From the NCBI GenBank assembly GCA_035604335.1, contig DATNIT010000166.1, positions 3,752-67,751 on the forward strand: DNA of 64,000 nucleotides, in the 5' to 3' direction. The notes beneath the pieces are model-generated. The model saw nothing but the letters and a program-made list of their open reading frames with translations, did not search any database and had not been told where the DNA came from. A program made the position numbers and the translations under genes. This document shows positions 44,300 through 53,167 of the stretch, piece after piece (position 1 is the first letter of the stretch; every line of letters begins with the position of its first letter). The DNA is from DASZHJ01 sp035604335 (GTDB lineage Bacteria > Pseudomonadota > Alphaproteobacteria > ATCC43930 > CGMCC-115725).

Positions 44300-45340
44300 T
44301 CAGGCCGCGTCGGCGTGGAGAGTCTCGGCGCTCGCCTCTGTGGCGCGCTGGGAAAGGCAGGGCAGGAAAATATCGAACCGGGTGCCGATGCCGGGCTCAC
44401 TCTCGACCGCGATCTGCCCGCCGTGCTCGGCGATGATGCCATGCGCGACGGAAAGGCCCAGCCCCGTACCGCGGCCGACTTCCTTGGTGGTGAAGAACGG
44501 CTCGAAAATGCGGCGCTTGGTCACGGCGTCCATCCCGCACCCGGTATCGCGCACGGAGAGCCGCACCCCCGGCGCGGGCGCGCTCGACCGGCGCAAAGTC
44601 GCCAATCGGCCGCCGTCGTCGGCGACTTCGACGGTCACGGTGCCGACGCCGTCGCCGATCGCCTGCACCGCGTTGGACACCAGCGCTACGAGGACCTGGC
44701 GCAGCTGACCGGCGTCGGCCGCGACCGGCGGCACGGGCGTGAGGTGCTGCTCGACCGCAATGCCCGCAGGGAGCGACGGCTGCATGTCGCGCAGGATATC
44801 CGCGGCAAACGCGTCGAGTGCCAGCGGCTTCCGCCCCGCTGCGCTCTCGCGCGAGAAAGCCATCACCTGCCGCACGAGGTCCCGCGCGCGACGGCCGGCT
44901 TCCAGGATCAGCTCGGCGCTGGCGTGCTCGCGCGAGCCCGGGAGCAGCTTGGCCATGACGACCTTGGCGAGCGAGACCACCGGCACGAGCGTATTGTTGA
45001 GTTCGTGCGCCACGCCGCCCGCGAGGGTGCCGAGCGCCTCCAACTTCTGCGAATGCAAGAGCTGCGCGTAGAGCTCGTTGCGCTCCCGCTCGAGCCGGCG
45101 GGTTTCCGTAGCGTCCTGCAGGATTGCCCCCACCGCCGTCGCGTCTCTGGCGGTTTCGAGCTCCGCAATATCGCGATCAAGGAGGGCGCGGGCGGCGCAC
45201 CACGCGGCGAACCCACCCGCCAGAAAGGCGACCGACGCGAGCGTCCAACCCGGCAGCGCCTGCGAATAGGCCAACAAAGCCACGCCGAGTAGCGAGGCCG
45301 CGAAGGGCCAAAAACAGCGAAGGAGCAGCCTGAAAGGCAT
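44300..45340 (-). CDS. Orphan sensor histidine kinase
   Basis: A 346-residue kinase with two N-terminal membrane helices (residues 8-55) and almost no periplasmic loop, a short linker, then HisKA (LGTLAGGVAHELNNTLVPVVSLAKVVM, H box) and HATPase_c (NAVQAIGDG, DTGCGMD, FEPFFTTKEVGRGTGLGLSVAHGIIAEHGG). No response regulator lies nearby. The lack of a sensor domain suggests that it senses membrane state or acts with a partner. Confidence 0.9.
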   Translation of the reverse strand: MPFRLLLRCFWPFAASLLGVALLAYSQALPGWTLASVAFLAGGFAAWCAARALLDRDIAELETARDATAVGAILQDATETRRLERERNELYAQLLHSQKLEALGTLAGGVAHELNNTLVPVVSLAKVVMAKLLPGSREHASAELILEAGRRARDLVRQVMAFSRESAAGRKPLALDAFAADILRDMQPSLPAGIAVEQHLTPVPPVAADAGQLRQVLVALVSNAVQAIGDGVGTVTVEVADDGGRLATLRRSSAPAPGVRLSVRDTGCGMDAVTKRRIFEPFFTTKEVGRGTGLGLSVAHGIIAEHGGQIAVESEPGIGTRFDIFLPCLSQRATEASAETLHADAA

Positions 45341-45430
45341 CGTCGGGCGCGGAGGTTCAGCCGCTGGTTGCGGCGGAGCACTCTCGCTGCGTCTTGCTTA
45401 AGAAATCGCTAAGGCTTCGTTGACGTCGGG

Positions 45431-46516
45431 TCAGTAGCCCGCCTCGATGAGCGGAAACGCACTGTGAACGTGGGGCGTATAGGCCGGCGGCGCCGGGTGC
45501 AGATACGACTTGTCCAGCTTGGCGAGGCTTTCGACGCCGAGCAAGCCCATCGACACCCGGATTTCCGTCTCCAGGAGCTCGAGCACGCGCATGACACCCA
45601 TCTGCCCCGCGGCCGCGAGACCATAGAGATAAAGTCGGCCGATCGCGACGGCGTCGGCGCCGAGCGCGATCGCCTTGATCACGTCGGTCCCGCGACAGAA
45701 AGCGCCATCCACGATCACGGCGGCTCGGCCCCGCACCGCCTCGACCACTTCCGGCAGGATATCCAGCGTGCCGCGTCCGTGATCGAGTTGCCGGCCTCCG
45801 TGGTTCGAGACGTAGACCGCGTCGACGCCGTGATCGCAGGCGATGACCGCGTCCTCCGCCGTCGCGATGCCCTTGAGGATGAGCGGGAGCTTGTGAGTCT
45901 CCTTGATGTGCTTGACGTGGCTCCAGTTGAGGGCGGCCTGATAGTCCATACCGACCACGCCACGCCGCCAAGGCTTGGCGAAACGGGTCGATATGTCCCG
46001 TTCGCGCCGGCTGTAGATCGCGGTGTCGACGGTGATACAGAGCGCGTCGTAGCCCGCCGCGACCGCGCGGCCGAGGTGCTCGTCGACGAAGGACTGGTCA
46101 CCGCGGACGTAGAGCTGATAGACCCGGAAGCCGCCGGGCGCGGCCTCGGCTGTTTCCTCGATCCCGGGTTTCGAGACCGAGCTCAGAAACATCGGCACGC
46201 CGAACTCGGTTGTCGCCTTGGCGACCGTCGCTCCTCCGCCGGGATCGAAGGATTCGAGCGATCCCACCGGCGCCAGCACCACCGGGATACGCAAGGTCTT
46301 GCCGAGGAATTTCCGGCTTAGCTCGATCTTCGAGACGTCGCGCAGCACGCGCGGCCGGAATGCCAGGGAATCGAGCGCGAGGCGGTTGCGGCGGAGCGTG
46401 GTCTCGGTGTCGGCGCCGCCGATCAGGTAATCCCAGATGTTCGCGGGCAGCTTGTTATGCGCCGCCTTCACCAGCTCGTGCAGGGTCAACAGCTCGCCAA
46501 AGGTCTCGCTCAGCAT
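45431..46516 (-). CDS. FMN-dependent alpha-hydroxyacid dehydrogenase/oxidase (lactate type)
   Basis: A 361-residue (beta/alpha)8 flavoenzyme. Motifs of the family: LAPVGSLESFDP, the FMN/substrate lysine in LPLILKGIATAEDAVIA, the catalytic histidine and arginine in SNHGGRQLDHGRGT, and DGAFCRGTDVIKAIALGADAVAIGRLYLYGL for phosphate binding. It oxidises an L-2-hydroxyacid such as lactate, glycolate or mandelate. The N-terminus (LHELVKAAHNKLPANIWDYLIGGADTETTLRRNR) is the standard start of the fold. It stands alone, divergent to the CoA-transferase-like genes. Confidence 0.92.
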   Translation of the reverse strand: MLSETFGELLTLHELVKAAHNKLPANIWDYLIGGADTETTLRRNRLALDSLAFRPRVLRDVSKIELSRKFLGKTLRIPVVLAPVGSLESFDPGGGATVAKATTEFGVPMFLSSVSKPGIEETAEAAPGGFRVYQLYVRGDQSFVDEHLGRAVAAGYDALCITVDTAIYSRRERDISTRFAKPWRRGVVGMDYQAALNWSHVKHIKETHKLPLILKGIATAEDAVIACDHGVDAVYVSNHGGRQLDHGRGTLDILPEVVEAVRGRAAVIVDGAFCRGTDVIKAIALGADAVAIGRLYLYGLAAAGQMGVMRVLELLETEIRVSMGLLGVESLAKLDKSYLHPAPPAYTPHVHSAFPLIEAGY

Positions 46517-46651
46517 GTGAAATCCCGTCGTGAATCCCGGTTCGCCACACTAGGGCGCGGCCGCTCGGAGATGCAAGGCAGGATGGGGCCACCCTTGCTC
46601 AGGCTTGGCCGGCTACCGTACTCTCCGGGCATTCATTACCGGAGTGAGGCC

Positions 46652-47467
46652 GTGGAGATCCTTCGCCCGCTTGATGCCGCCCTCTCCGTCATCGAGGATG
46701 GCATGTCGCTGGTGGTGCCGCCCGACTACGGCGGCGTCGCCATGGAGGCAACGCGCGCCTTGGTCCGGCGCGGCGTGAGGCGGCTTCACCTGCTGACGCT
46801 GCCGGCGTCGTCGTTGCAGGCGGATTTGCTGATCGGCGCCGGCGCACTGGCGTCCATCGAGACCTCCGCGGTCTCGATCGGCGAGTTGGGGACCGGGCCG
46901 CGCTTCGCCGCGGCGGCGACGGCGGGCACGCTCGCGATCAAGGACGCGACCTGCCCGGCGCTGCACGCGGCGTTGCAAGCGAGCGAGAAAGGCGTGCCGT
47001 TCATGCCGCTGCGCGGCGTGATCGGGTCCGATCTCCTGAAAGTGCGGCCGGACTGGAAGGTGGTCGACAATCCCTTTGCCGAGAACGACCCGATCCTGCT
47101 CGTGCCGGCGATCCGGCCGGATGTCGCGCTGTTCCACGCACCGTTCGCGGATCGGCATGGCAACGTCTGGGTGGGCCGTCGGCGCGAGCTCTTCGTGATG
47201 GCGCACGCCTCCGCCAAGACCGTGGTAACCGTCGAGGAAATCCGCGACGGCAATCTGCTCGAGGACGACACATTGGCGGGCTCGACGCTGGCGAGCTTCT
47301 ATGTCGAGGCGGTCGCGGTGGCGCGCAACGGCACCTGGCCCCTCAAGTTCGGCAGCCTCGCCGCCGAGGACACCGCGCACCTCCAGGAATACGTGCGGCT
47401 CGCCCAGTCCGAGGACGGGTTCCGGCAATATCTCGACCGCTACGTCTACGAGCGCCGGGCGGCCTGA
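46652..47467 (+). CDS. CoA-transferase family I, alpha-type subunit
   Basis: A 271-residue protein of the glutaconate/3-oxoacid CoA-transferase superfamily alpha subunit (SLVVPPDYGGVAMEATRALVRRGVRRLHLLTLPASSLQADLLIGAGALASIE, then PFMPLRGVIGSDLLKVRPDWKVVDNPF and ALFHAPFADRHGNVWVGRRRELFVMAHASAKTVVTVEE). The GTG at 46652 follows GGAGTGAGG and is preferred; the frame is open further upstream into the divergent promoter region. It pairs with the next gene, 3 bases later. Role: CoA transfer to, or hydrolysis of, an unknown acid. Confidence 0.85.
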   Translation: MEILRPLDAALSVIEDGMSLVVPPDYGGVAMEATRALVRRGVRRLHLLTLPASSLQADLLIGAGALASIETSAVSIGELGTGPRFAAAATAGTLAIKDATCPALHAALQASEKGVPFMPLRGVIGSDLLKVRPDWKVVDNPFAENDPILLVPAIRPDVALFHAPFADRHGNVWVGRRRELFVMAHASAKTVVTVEEIRDGNLLEDDTLAGSTLASFYVEAVAVARNGTWPLKFGSLAAEDTAHLQEYVRLAQSEDGFRQYLDRYVYERRAA

Positions 47468-47470
47468 GCG

Positions 47471-48226
47471 ATGGCCGGCGTTCCCGAGGCGAAGCCGGAG
47501 GAGCTTCTGATCGATGTCGTGCTGCGCCTGATTTCCGGCGCGAAGCACGTTGCCGTCGGCGCCAACTCGCCGATCCCCGCGGCGGCGGCGTTTCTGGCTC
47601 AGCGCCTCGGCACCGGCCAGCCCTATGTCTCGCTGCAGCAAAGCCCCAAGCACAATCTTTTCACCGATGGCGGCCGCGAGCTGTTCGACGCGGCGGGCCA
47701 AGGCCGCATCGACGTGTTCTTTCTCTCGGGCGCGCAGATCGACGGCCAAGGGAATATCAATCTGGTCGCGATCGGGGATTACGCGCGGCCGAAGGTGCGC
47801 TTTCCAGGCTCGTTCGGCTCGGCCTATCTCTACTTCGTGGTGCCGCGGGTGATCCTGTTTCGGACGGAACATTCCCGGCGCACACTCGTCTCCAGGGTCG
47901 ACTTCATCAGCGCGCCCGGCGTGAGCCCGCCCAACGTCTATCGCCGGGGCGGCCCGATCGCGTTGGTGACGCCGCTCTGTCATTTTGCCTTCGACCGCCA
48001 GCGTGCTCGGTTTTGCTTGGAGAGCGTCCATCCCGGCCACACCGTCGAGGAAGTCCTGGACAACACCGGCTTCGAGTTCGACCGGCCAGCGACGGTGCCG
48101 GTGACCCCCGACCCGGCGCCCGCGACGCTGCGGCTCTTGCGCGAGACTCTTGCGCCGGAGCTCGCGGCTCTCTATCCCCAGTTCGGCGCGCGGGTGTTCG
48201 GCATCGTGCCGCGCGCCGCGGAATGA
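47471..48226 (+). CDS. CoA-transferase family I, beta-type subunit, atypical active site
   Basis: A 251-residue partner of the previous gene, with the superfamily pattern (VAVGANSPIPAAAAFLAQRL, IDVFFLSGAQIDGQGNINLVAIGDY, GPIALVTPLCHFAFD). Where many class I beta subunits have the catalytic (S)ENG glutamate, this protein reads QQSPKHNLF, with no glutamate. It may therefore be an IpdB-like ring hydrolase subunit or have its base elsewhere. It overlaps the following CaiB-type gene by 4 bases (ATGA). Confidence 0.82.
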   Translation: MAGVPEAKPEELLIDVVLRLISGAKHVAVGANSPIPAAAAFLAQRLGTGQPYVSLQQSPKHNLFTDGGRELFDAAGQGRIDVFFLSGAQIDGQGNINLVAIGDYARPKVRFPGSFGSAYLYFVVPRVILFRTEHSRRTLVSRVDFISAPGVSPPNVYRRGGPIALVTPLCHFAFDRQRARFCLESVHPGHTVEEVLDNTGFEFDRPATVPVTPDPAPATLRLLRETLAPELAALYPQFGARVFGIVPRAAE

Positions 48227-49458
48227 GCGACGGAAACACCATGACCTCGACTCAAAACGTCGGCGCGCTCGCCGGCATCAAGGTGATCGACCTCACGCGC
48301 GTGCTGGGCGGCCCCTATTGCACGCAGATGCTCGCCGACCACGGCGCCGAGGTGATCAAGATCGAGCCGCCGCAGGGCGATGAGACCCGGACCTGGGGCC
48401 CGCCTTTCCAAGGCGATGCCGCCTCCTATTACATCGGCGTCAATCGCAACAAGCGCGGCGTCGCGCTCGATCTCACGCGGCCGGATGGACGCGAGGTGGT
48501 GCTTCGGCTGCTAGAGACCGCCGACATACTCATCGAGAATTTCAAGACCGGCACGCTGGAGCGCTGGGGCATGGGCTACGAGACCGTGCTGAAGCAGCGC
48601 TTCCCGCGGCTCATTCATTGCCGCGTCTCCGGCTTCGGCGCCGACGGGCCGCTGGGGGGATATCCCGGTTACGACGCCGTGGTCCAGGCGATGGCGGGGC
48701 TCATGAGCCTCAACGGCGAGCCCGAGGGCGCGCCCGTTCGCGTCGGCGTGCCCGTGGTCGATCTCGCCACCGGCATGAACTCCGCGATCGCGATCCTGCT
48801 CGCGCTGCAGGAGCGGCAGCGCTCCGGGCACGGACAATTCGCGGAAGTGACGCTCTACGACAGCGCAGTCGCTCTGCTGCACCCCTACAGTGCCAACTGG
48901 TTCCTGTCGGGCAAGCCGCCCGCGCGCACGGGCAATCAGCATCCCAACGTGAGCCCCTACGACCAGTACCGGACCAAGACCAAGCGAATCTTCGTCGCGG
49001 TCGGCAACGACCGGCAATTCCAGCGCTTTTGCGCGGAGATCGGCCGGCCCGAGCTGGTGAGCGATCCGCGCTTCCGCACCAACGCGGACCGGGTTATCAA
49101 TCGCGCCGCGCTCCGCGAGGAGCTGGAGGCGGGCCTGGCCTCGATCGATGGCGAGCAACTCGCGATGACGTTGCTGGACAAGGGCGTGCCCTGCGGCCCC
49201 GTGCTCGACGTCCCCGACGTGCTCAATCATCCGCACACCCGGCACCGCGGCATGGTGGCGGAGCGTGGCGCCTATCGCGGCACCGGCAATCCGGTGAAGC
49301 TCTCGCGCACACCTGCGGGTCTGCGCTCGACCCCTCCGGCCTTCGGCTCGTCGACCCGTGAGGTATTGGCGGAAGCGGGATACAGCGCAGCCGAGATCGA
49401 TGCTCTCTTCGCGTCCGGCGCGGCGCTGGAGACGCCGCGCAAGGCCGCGGCCGAGTAA
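48223..49458 (+). CDS. CaiB/BaiF (family III) CoA-transferase
   Basis: A 411-residue family III CoA-transferase. It starts with LAGIKVIDLTRVLGGPYCTQMLADHGAEVIKIEPPQGDETR (the CoA-binding Rossmann part) and has NRNKRGVALDL, the linker YPGYDAVVQAMAGLMSLNGEPEG and the late DKGVPCGPVLDVPDVLNHPHTRHRGMV. The ATG at 48223 is chosen because it overlaps the stop of the previous gene. With two other CoA-transferase-like genes and a thioesterase in one run, it suggests a catabolic unit for a CoA-activated organic acid. Substrate unknown. Confidence 0.93.
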   Translation: MSDGNTMTSTQNVGALAGIKVIDLTRVLGGPYCTQMLADHGAEVIKIEPPQGDETRTWGPPFQGDAASYYIGVNRNKRGVALDLTRPDGREVVLRLLETADILIENFKTGTLERWGMGYETVLKQRFPRLIHCRVSGFGADGPLGGYPGYDAVVQAMAGLMSLNGEPEGAPVRVGVPVVDLATGMNSAIAILLALQERQRSGHGQFAEVTLYDSAVALLHPYSANWFLSGKPPARTGNQHPNVSPYDQYRTKTKRIFVAVGNDRQFQRFCAEIGRPELVSDPRFRTNADRVINRAALREELEAGLASIDGEQLAMTLLDKGVPCGPVLDVPDVLNHPHTRHRGMVAERGAYRGTGNPVKLSRTPAGLRSTPPAFGSSTREVLAEAGYSAAEIDALFASGAALETPRKAAAE

Positions 49459-49463
49459 AATCC

Positions 49464-49922
49464 GTGAACGACAGCGGCGCCCGCGCGCTCCCGCCCGCGA
49501 CCGAGCGCGGATCCTACGCGATCTGGACCTACGACAAGCTGCGCTACGGCGACACGGACCGCCAGGGCCACGTGAACAACGCGGTGTTCGCGACTTTCTG
49601 CGAGACCGGCCGCGTCACGTTTCTTTACGACGAGAAACTGAATCTGGCCGGGCCGGACGCGAATTTCGTCGTGGTCCGGCTGGAGCTCGATTTCCGCGCT
49701 GAGCTGTTCTATCCCGGCCGGATCGACATCGGCACGCGCGTCCTCGGCATCGGGCGCACCTCGTTTCGGGTGGGGCAAGGTATCTTCAACGGCAACACCT
49801 GCGCCGCCACCGCGGAGAGTGTGCTGGTTCTCATGGACGAGCCCACGCGCAGGGCGAAGGCGCTGGCGCCCCAGCTCAGGGTATGGCTCGAGGAGCGGCT
49901 GGCGAAGCCCGTCCGGGATTAG
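49464..49922 (+). CDS. Hotdog-fold (4HBT-type) acyl-CoA thioesterase
   Basis: A 152-residue protein with the 4-hydroxybenzoyl-CoA thioesterase motif RYGDTDRQGHVNNAVFATFCETGR, in which the aspartate and the helix residues form the active site. It releases a free acid from a CoA thioester. The GTG at 49464 lies 5 bases after the CaiB-type gene; the two are probably co-transcribed. The 3' end overlaps the convergent GST gene by 4 bases. Confidence 0.9.
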   Translation: MNDSGARALPPATERGSYAIWTYDKLRYGDTDRQGHVNNAVFATFCETGRVTFLYDEKLNLAGPDANFVVVRLELDFRAELFYPGRIDIGTRVLGIGRTSFRVGQGIFNGNTCAATAESVLVLMDEPTRRAKALAPQLRVWLEERLAKPVRD

Positions 49923-50614
49923 ATGGAATAACCCTTGCTCCCGCGGGCGAGGCCGCCGAAGAGATCGAGCATACGCTCGCGCCAGGCGCTAACGGGATCG
50001 TCGGGCGCGAGCAGCTTGAATGGGCTGATGCTTCGAGCCCATTGGAAGGCCCCGAACACGATGTAGTCGGCGTAGAGCGGCTTGTCGCCGCCGATGAAGG
50101 CCTGCGCCCCCAGCAGGTTTCTGAGCGGCAGCAGACTCTCGCGGAAAGCCGGCAGCCGCTCCTCCCGGCCGGATTGATACGCCTCGAGCGTGGTGCCGAA
50201 CCGCTCTTCGCGGGATTTTCGGAAATAGGCTTTGTCCTTCTCGTGCACGTGCTGCCAGATATCCAGGAGCACGCATCGCAACAAACCCAGATGCAGGACC
50301 GTATCGGTCCAACCCTGGACGAAGCGAGTGACCGCGCGGCCGGCGCTGCCGCCGAACAAGGAGGGACGCTCGGGGTAAGTGTCCTCGAGGTAATGGGCGA
50401 TGACCCAGGACTCGTTGACCCAACGGCCATTGTCGACGATCACGGGGACGCGGCCCTGACCCGTCGGCGCCAGTACGTCCTTCTCGGTGAAGCGCCACGG
50501 CACGGTCTGCGTCGGCAATTCCTTGTGCGCGAGCGCCATCCGGATGCGCCAGCAGAACGGGCTGAAACGCCGATCCGCCTCGGCGCCCGCGAGATCGTAG
50601 AGCGTGATGGTCAT
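49919..50614 (-). CDS. Glutathione S-transferase-family protein
   Basis: A 231-residue GST. The N-terminal thioredoxin domain has LYDLAGAEADRRFSPFCWRIRMALAHK, where Ser-Pro-Phe-Cys stands at the catalytic site of beta/zeta-like GSTs, and VPVIVDNGRWVNESWVIAHYLE for glutathione binding. The all-helical C-terminal domain ends with PLYADYIVFGAFQWARSISPF. It detoxifies or reduces an electrophile; partner substrate unknown. Confidence 0.9.
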   Translation of the reverse strand: MTITLYDLAGAEADRRFSPFCWRIRMALAHKELPTQTVPWRFTEKDVLAPTGQGRVPVIVDNGRWVNESWVIAHYLEDTYPERPSLFGGSAGRAVTRFVQGWTDTVLHLGLLRCVLLDIWQHVHEKDKAYFRKSREERFGTTLEAYQSGREERLPAFRESLLPLRNLLGAQAFIGGDKPLYADYIVFGAFQWARSISPFKLLAPDDPVSAWRERMLDLFGGLARGSKGYSI

Positions 50615-50733
50615 GCCTTCCTCCCACTGTCGGAGCTGCGCCAGAGTATCCGGACCCGATCTTCATGCAAACCACCGCGGAGACCGCCATAGCGGTCTCC
50701 CTCTTGTACTGGGCGGTGCGGCGGCGACCGCGC

Positions 50734-51570
50734 TCAGCCCGCCAGTTTGGTGCTGATCTCCCACAGCCGCAGCGCCGCTCGACCGTCCTGCGCCGCGGCG
50801 GATGGCGTGGCGGGACGCGAGCGCACGAAGTACCCGCCGCTGGTTCCGGCGAGCGCCGGGTCGCTCGCGAGATGGACGATGGTCTCGGCGCCACGCTCCT
50901 CGCTGATCGCGGTCAACCGTTTCGCGAGGCTCAACCCCCAGCGGAACGCACCGTGATTGTTGTCACCGAAGCGGCTAGCGACGAAGCCAGGATGCAGGCA
51001 GTTCGCGGTCACGCCGGTGCCCGCGAGCCGGCGCGCCAGCTCGCGCGTGAACAAGATATTCGCGAGCTTCGACCGGCGATAGGCGGTCCAGCCGCTGTAG
51101 CCGCGCTCGAGGTTGAGATCGTCGAAGTCGAGCGTCGCCCCCTCGTGGGCACGCGAAGCGACGCTGACTACGCGCGCGGGCGCCGATGCCGTGAGGCGAT
51201 CGCGCAAGAGCTGTGTCAGAAGGAAGTACGCCATGTGGTTGAGCGCGAAGGTGCGCTCGAGCCCGTCCTCGGTGACGTCACGCCGCTGGAAAAGCGCTCC
51301 CGCGTTGTTGACGAGCACATCGATGCGGGGATAGACGGCCAGCAGCTCCGCGCCGAGCCGGCGCACTTCGGCCAGGTTGAGAAGATTCGCGTAGTGCAGG
51401 GTTGCGCGAACGCCGGGAGCCGCGGCGCGCACTCTCGTGAGTGCCGCCTCGCCGCGGACGCGATCCCGGCCGATCAGTACGAGGCTCGCGCCGCGAGCCG
51501 CGAGCGCCTCAGCGGCCGCGAGGCCGATACCCGAGGTCGCCCCCGTGATGACGCAGGTCTTCGCGTGCAT
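50734..51570 (-). CDS. SDR-family oxidoreductase (retinol dehydrogenase-like)
   Basis: A 278-residue short-chain dehydrogenase with TGATSGIGLAAAE, NNAGALF, and the YxxxK pair in YRRSKLANILF, preceded by the serine in VVSVASRAHEG. The overall layout (LDFDDLNLERGYSGWTAYRRSKLANILFTRELARRL) is that of the RDH/WWOX-like branch acting on hydrophobic alcohols. The ATG at 51570 is preferred; a TTG six codons earlier is possible. No operon partner. Confidence 0.9.
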   Translation of the reverse strand: MHAKTCVITGATSGIGLAAAEALAARGASLVLIGRDRVRGEAALTRVRAAAPGVRATLHYANLLNLAEVRRLGAELLAVYPRIDVLVNNAGALFQRRDVTEDGLERTFALNHMAYFLLTQLLRDRLTASAPARVVSVASRAHEGATLDFDDLNLERGYSGWTAYRRSKLANILFTRELARRLAGTGVTANCLHPGFVASRFGDNNHGAFRWGLSLAKRLTAISEERGAETIVHLASDPALAGTSGGYFVRSRPATPSAAAQDGRAALRLWEISTKLAG

Positions 51571-51648
51571 GGGCGGGATCAAAGACAAAGCGCGCCGCAG
51601 CCACCCGGCCGCGGCGCGCTCGTGAGTGCGCGGCTGAGAAGCGTCCGC

Positions 51649-52122
51649 TCAGCCCGGCGCGCGCGTCTGGATTTGCTGCCAGACCGCCGCGGTCGGCTGG
51701 CCGTCGACCGGCAGGCTGTTGTCCTGCTGGAAGCGCCGGATCGCCGCCTCGGTCTGGGGGCCGAAGCGCCCGTCCGCCGGCCCGGGGTCATAGCCCAGCC
51801 GCTGGAGGCCCGCTTGGATATTGCGCACGGTCCCCTCGTCGTAGGCAGATGCCGGCTGGCTCCCGCCCGCCGAGCCGCGCCACACCGGCTTGCCGAGATT
51901 GACCTGACTCGAATCCGTCACCGCGCCCGCGGTCGCGCCGACCGCACCGCCGATCAGGGCACCCGCGCCCGGCCCGATGCCAGTCACCGCGCCGATTATG
52001 GCCCCACTCGCCGCGCCGATGCCGGCGCCGCTCAATGCGCGATCCTCGGTCGTGTCGCCGCACGCGGCCAGCAGCAACGGCAGGCCAAGCGCGACGATCC
52101 CGAAACCCAATTTGCGATACAT
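51649..52122 (-). CDS. Peptidoglycan-binding lipoprotein with glycine zipper
   Basis: A 157-residue lipoprotein. The signal peptide ends in LLAAC (lipobox, Cys21), then a glycine-zipper segment (SGAGIGAASGAIIGAVTGIGPGAGALIGGAVGATAGAV) able to insert in a membrane, and a C-terminal PG_binding_1 domain (NIQAGLQRLGYDPGPADGRFGPQTEAAIRRFQQDNSLPVDG). It probably links the outer membrane or a complex to the cell wall. The ATG at 52122 follows GGCGGAG. Confidence 0.9.
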   Translation of the reverse strand: MYRKLGFGIVALGLPLLLAACGDTTEDRALSGAGIGAASGAIIGAVTGIGPGAGALIGGAVGATAGAVTDSSQVNLGKPVWRGSAGGSQPASAYDEGTVRNIQAGLQRLGYDPGPADGRFGPQTEAAIRRFQQDNSLPVDGQPTAAVWQQIQTRAPG

Positions 52123-52196
52123 CTCCGCCCTCCACCATGCGATACGCGGAGGCATCCTACACGAAAATCCGCGTCGAAGCAGCGGCGCTTGCGCGC

Positions 52197-52823
52197 CTAT
52201 GTCCTGGTGAGCCGGCGGACGAATTCCATCCAGTTGTCGCGCGGAGAGGCACAGGTGCCATCGGCGGCACCGTCCGAGGTGCTGCGGAGGCTCACACCGC
52301 CGAAGTTCCAGAGCTTGCGCCAACGCACAACATCCTCCAGCACTTGCTCGCGCACGCGCCGCTCGATCCGGCGGTGCAAGAAGGCCTTCCCCAACGTGAG
52401 GTAGAGCAGCACGCTCGCGATCGCCGCGCCGACTCCGACCTTCCAGCCGAGCCACCACCAGAGCCCACAGGTTACGAGCAGCAAGGGGTAGACCCATTGA
52501 TTGCCCCAGGCCTCGAAGGAGACGGGGCTGTCGATGTGCATGAGGCGCTTGTGGTCGAGGTCGATCGCGACCCGCCCGTCGGCGCAGAGCTGGCGCAGCC
52601 GGGCGAACAGTTCATCCGCGGTCTCGGCGGCCTCCGGAGGGATCGCGACTTGGGGCACGGGCGGCCGAGCCGGATTTTGCGACGGCGCCGACACCGCGGG
52701 AGCCGTCACGTTGGACACGGCGGGCCGGATCGCCGCCGCGGCGGATTGACCGCTCTCGCCGCCAGGACGACCGGCCGATGCCGGTTGAGGCTTATCCGAG
52801 GGACTGCCGACAATGATGGGCAT
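52197..52823 (-). CDS. Uncharacterised two-helix membrane protein with disordered N-terminus
   Basis: A 208-residue protein not recognised. The first 65 residues are rich in Pro, Ala, Ser and Gly and look disordered; a short helical part follows (TADELFARLRQLCADGRVAIDLDHKRLMH), then two membrane helices (WVYPLLLVTCGLWWWLGWKVGVGAAIASVLLYLTLG) and a basic C-terminal amphipathic helix (RRIERRVREQVLEDVVRWRKLW). It lies 74 bases upstream of the lipoprotein gene on the same strand. Confidence 0.62.
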   Translation of the reverse strand: MPIIVGSPSDKPQPASAGRPGGESGQSAAAAIRPAVSNVTAPAVSAPSQNPARPPVPQVAIPPEAAETADELFARLRQLCADGRVAIDLDHKRLMHIDSPVSFEAWGNQWVYPLLLVTCGLWWWLGWKVGVGAAIASVLLYLTLGKAFLHRRIERRVREQVLEDVVRWRKLWNFGGVSLRSTSDGAADGTCASPRDNWMEFVRRLTRT

Positions 52824-52981
52824 GGCTCACAAGGTCGAAGCTGGGCGGGTGCCTATAGCATATTTGAGCCACGGCGCCAGCCCTTCACGGCAGGTGGCGC
52901 CCCTCGGGTCTGCGCGAGGAGCGGTCTCGAAAATCGCGTAAGCTGGCCACCTCGCATTTCCCAGCCCCGGAGGCAACCATC

Positions 52982-53146
52982 ATGGCATCGATCTATTATC
53001 GCACCAGCGTGGGCTACGGCCTCACCTTCGGCAACGCGCTCGCCATCGCGATCTCATGGTCGCAGGATCACAGCGTGCTCTGGGCCATCATCGACGGCTT
53101 CCTGGGCTGGCTCTATGTTCTCTTCTACCTGCTCTTCCGCGCCTGA
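52982..53146 (+). CDS. Small membrane protein, 54 residues
   Basis: ATG at 52982 follows GGAGG at eight bases and opens a 54-residue frame ending in TGA at 53146. Residues 10-27 (GYGLTFGNALAIAISWSQ) and 31-52 (SVLWAIIDGFLGWLYVLFYLLF) are two hydrophobic segments, so it should be a two-pass or hairpin membrane protein. Codon use (third positions mostly G or C) and the good ribosome site support a real gene. It lies 21 bases before the hydrolase gene and could be co-transcribed with it. Confidence 0.62.
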   Translation: MASIYYRTSVGYGLTFGNALAIAISWSQDHSVLWAIIDGFLGWLYVLFYLLFRA

Positions 53147-53167
53147 CCTCTTGAAGGAGCCGAACCC

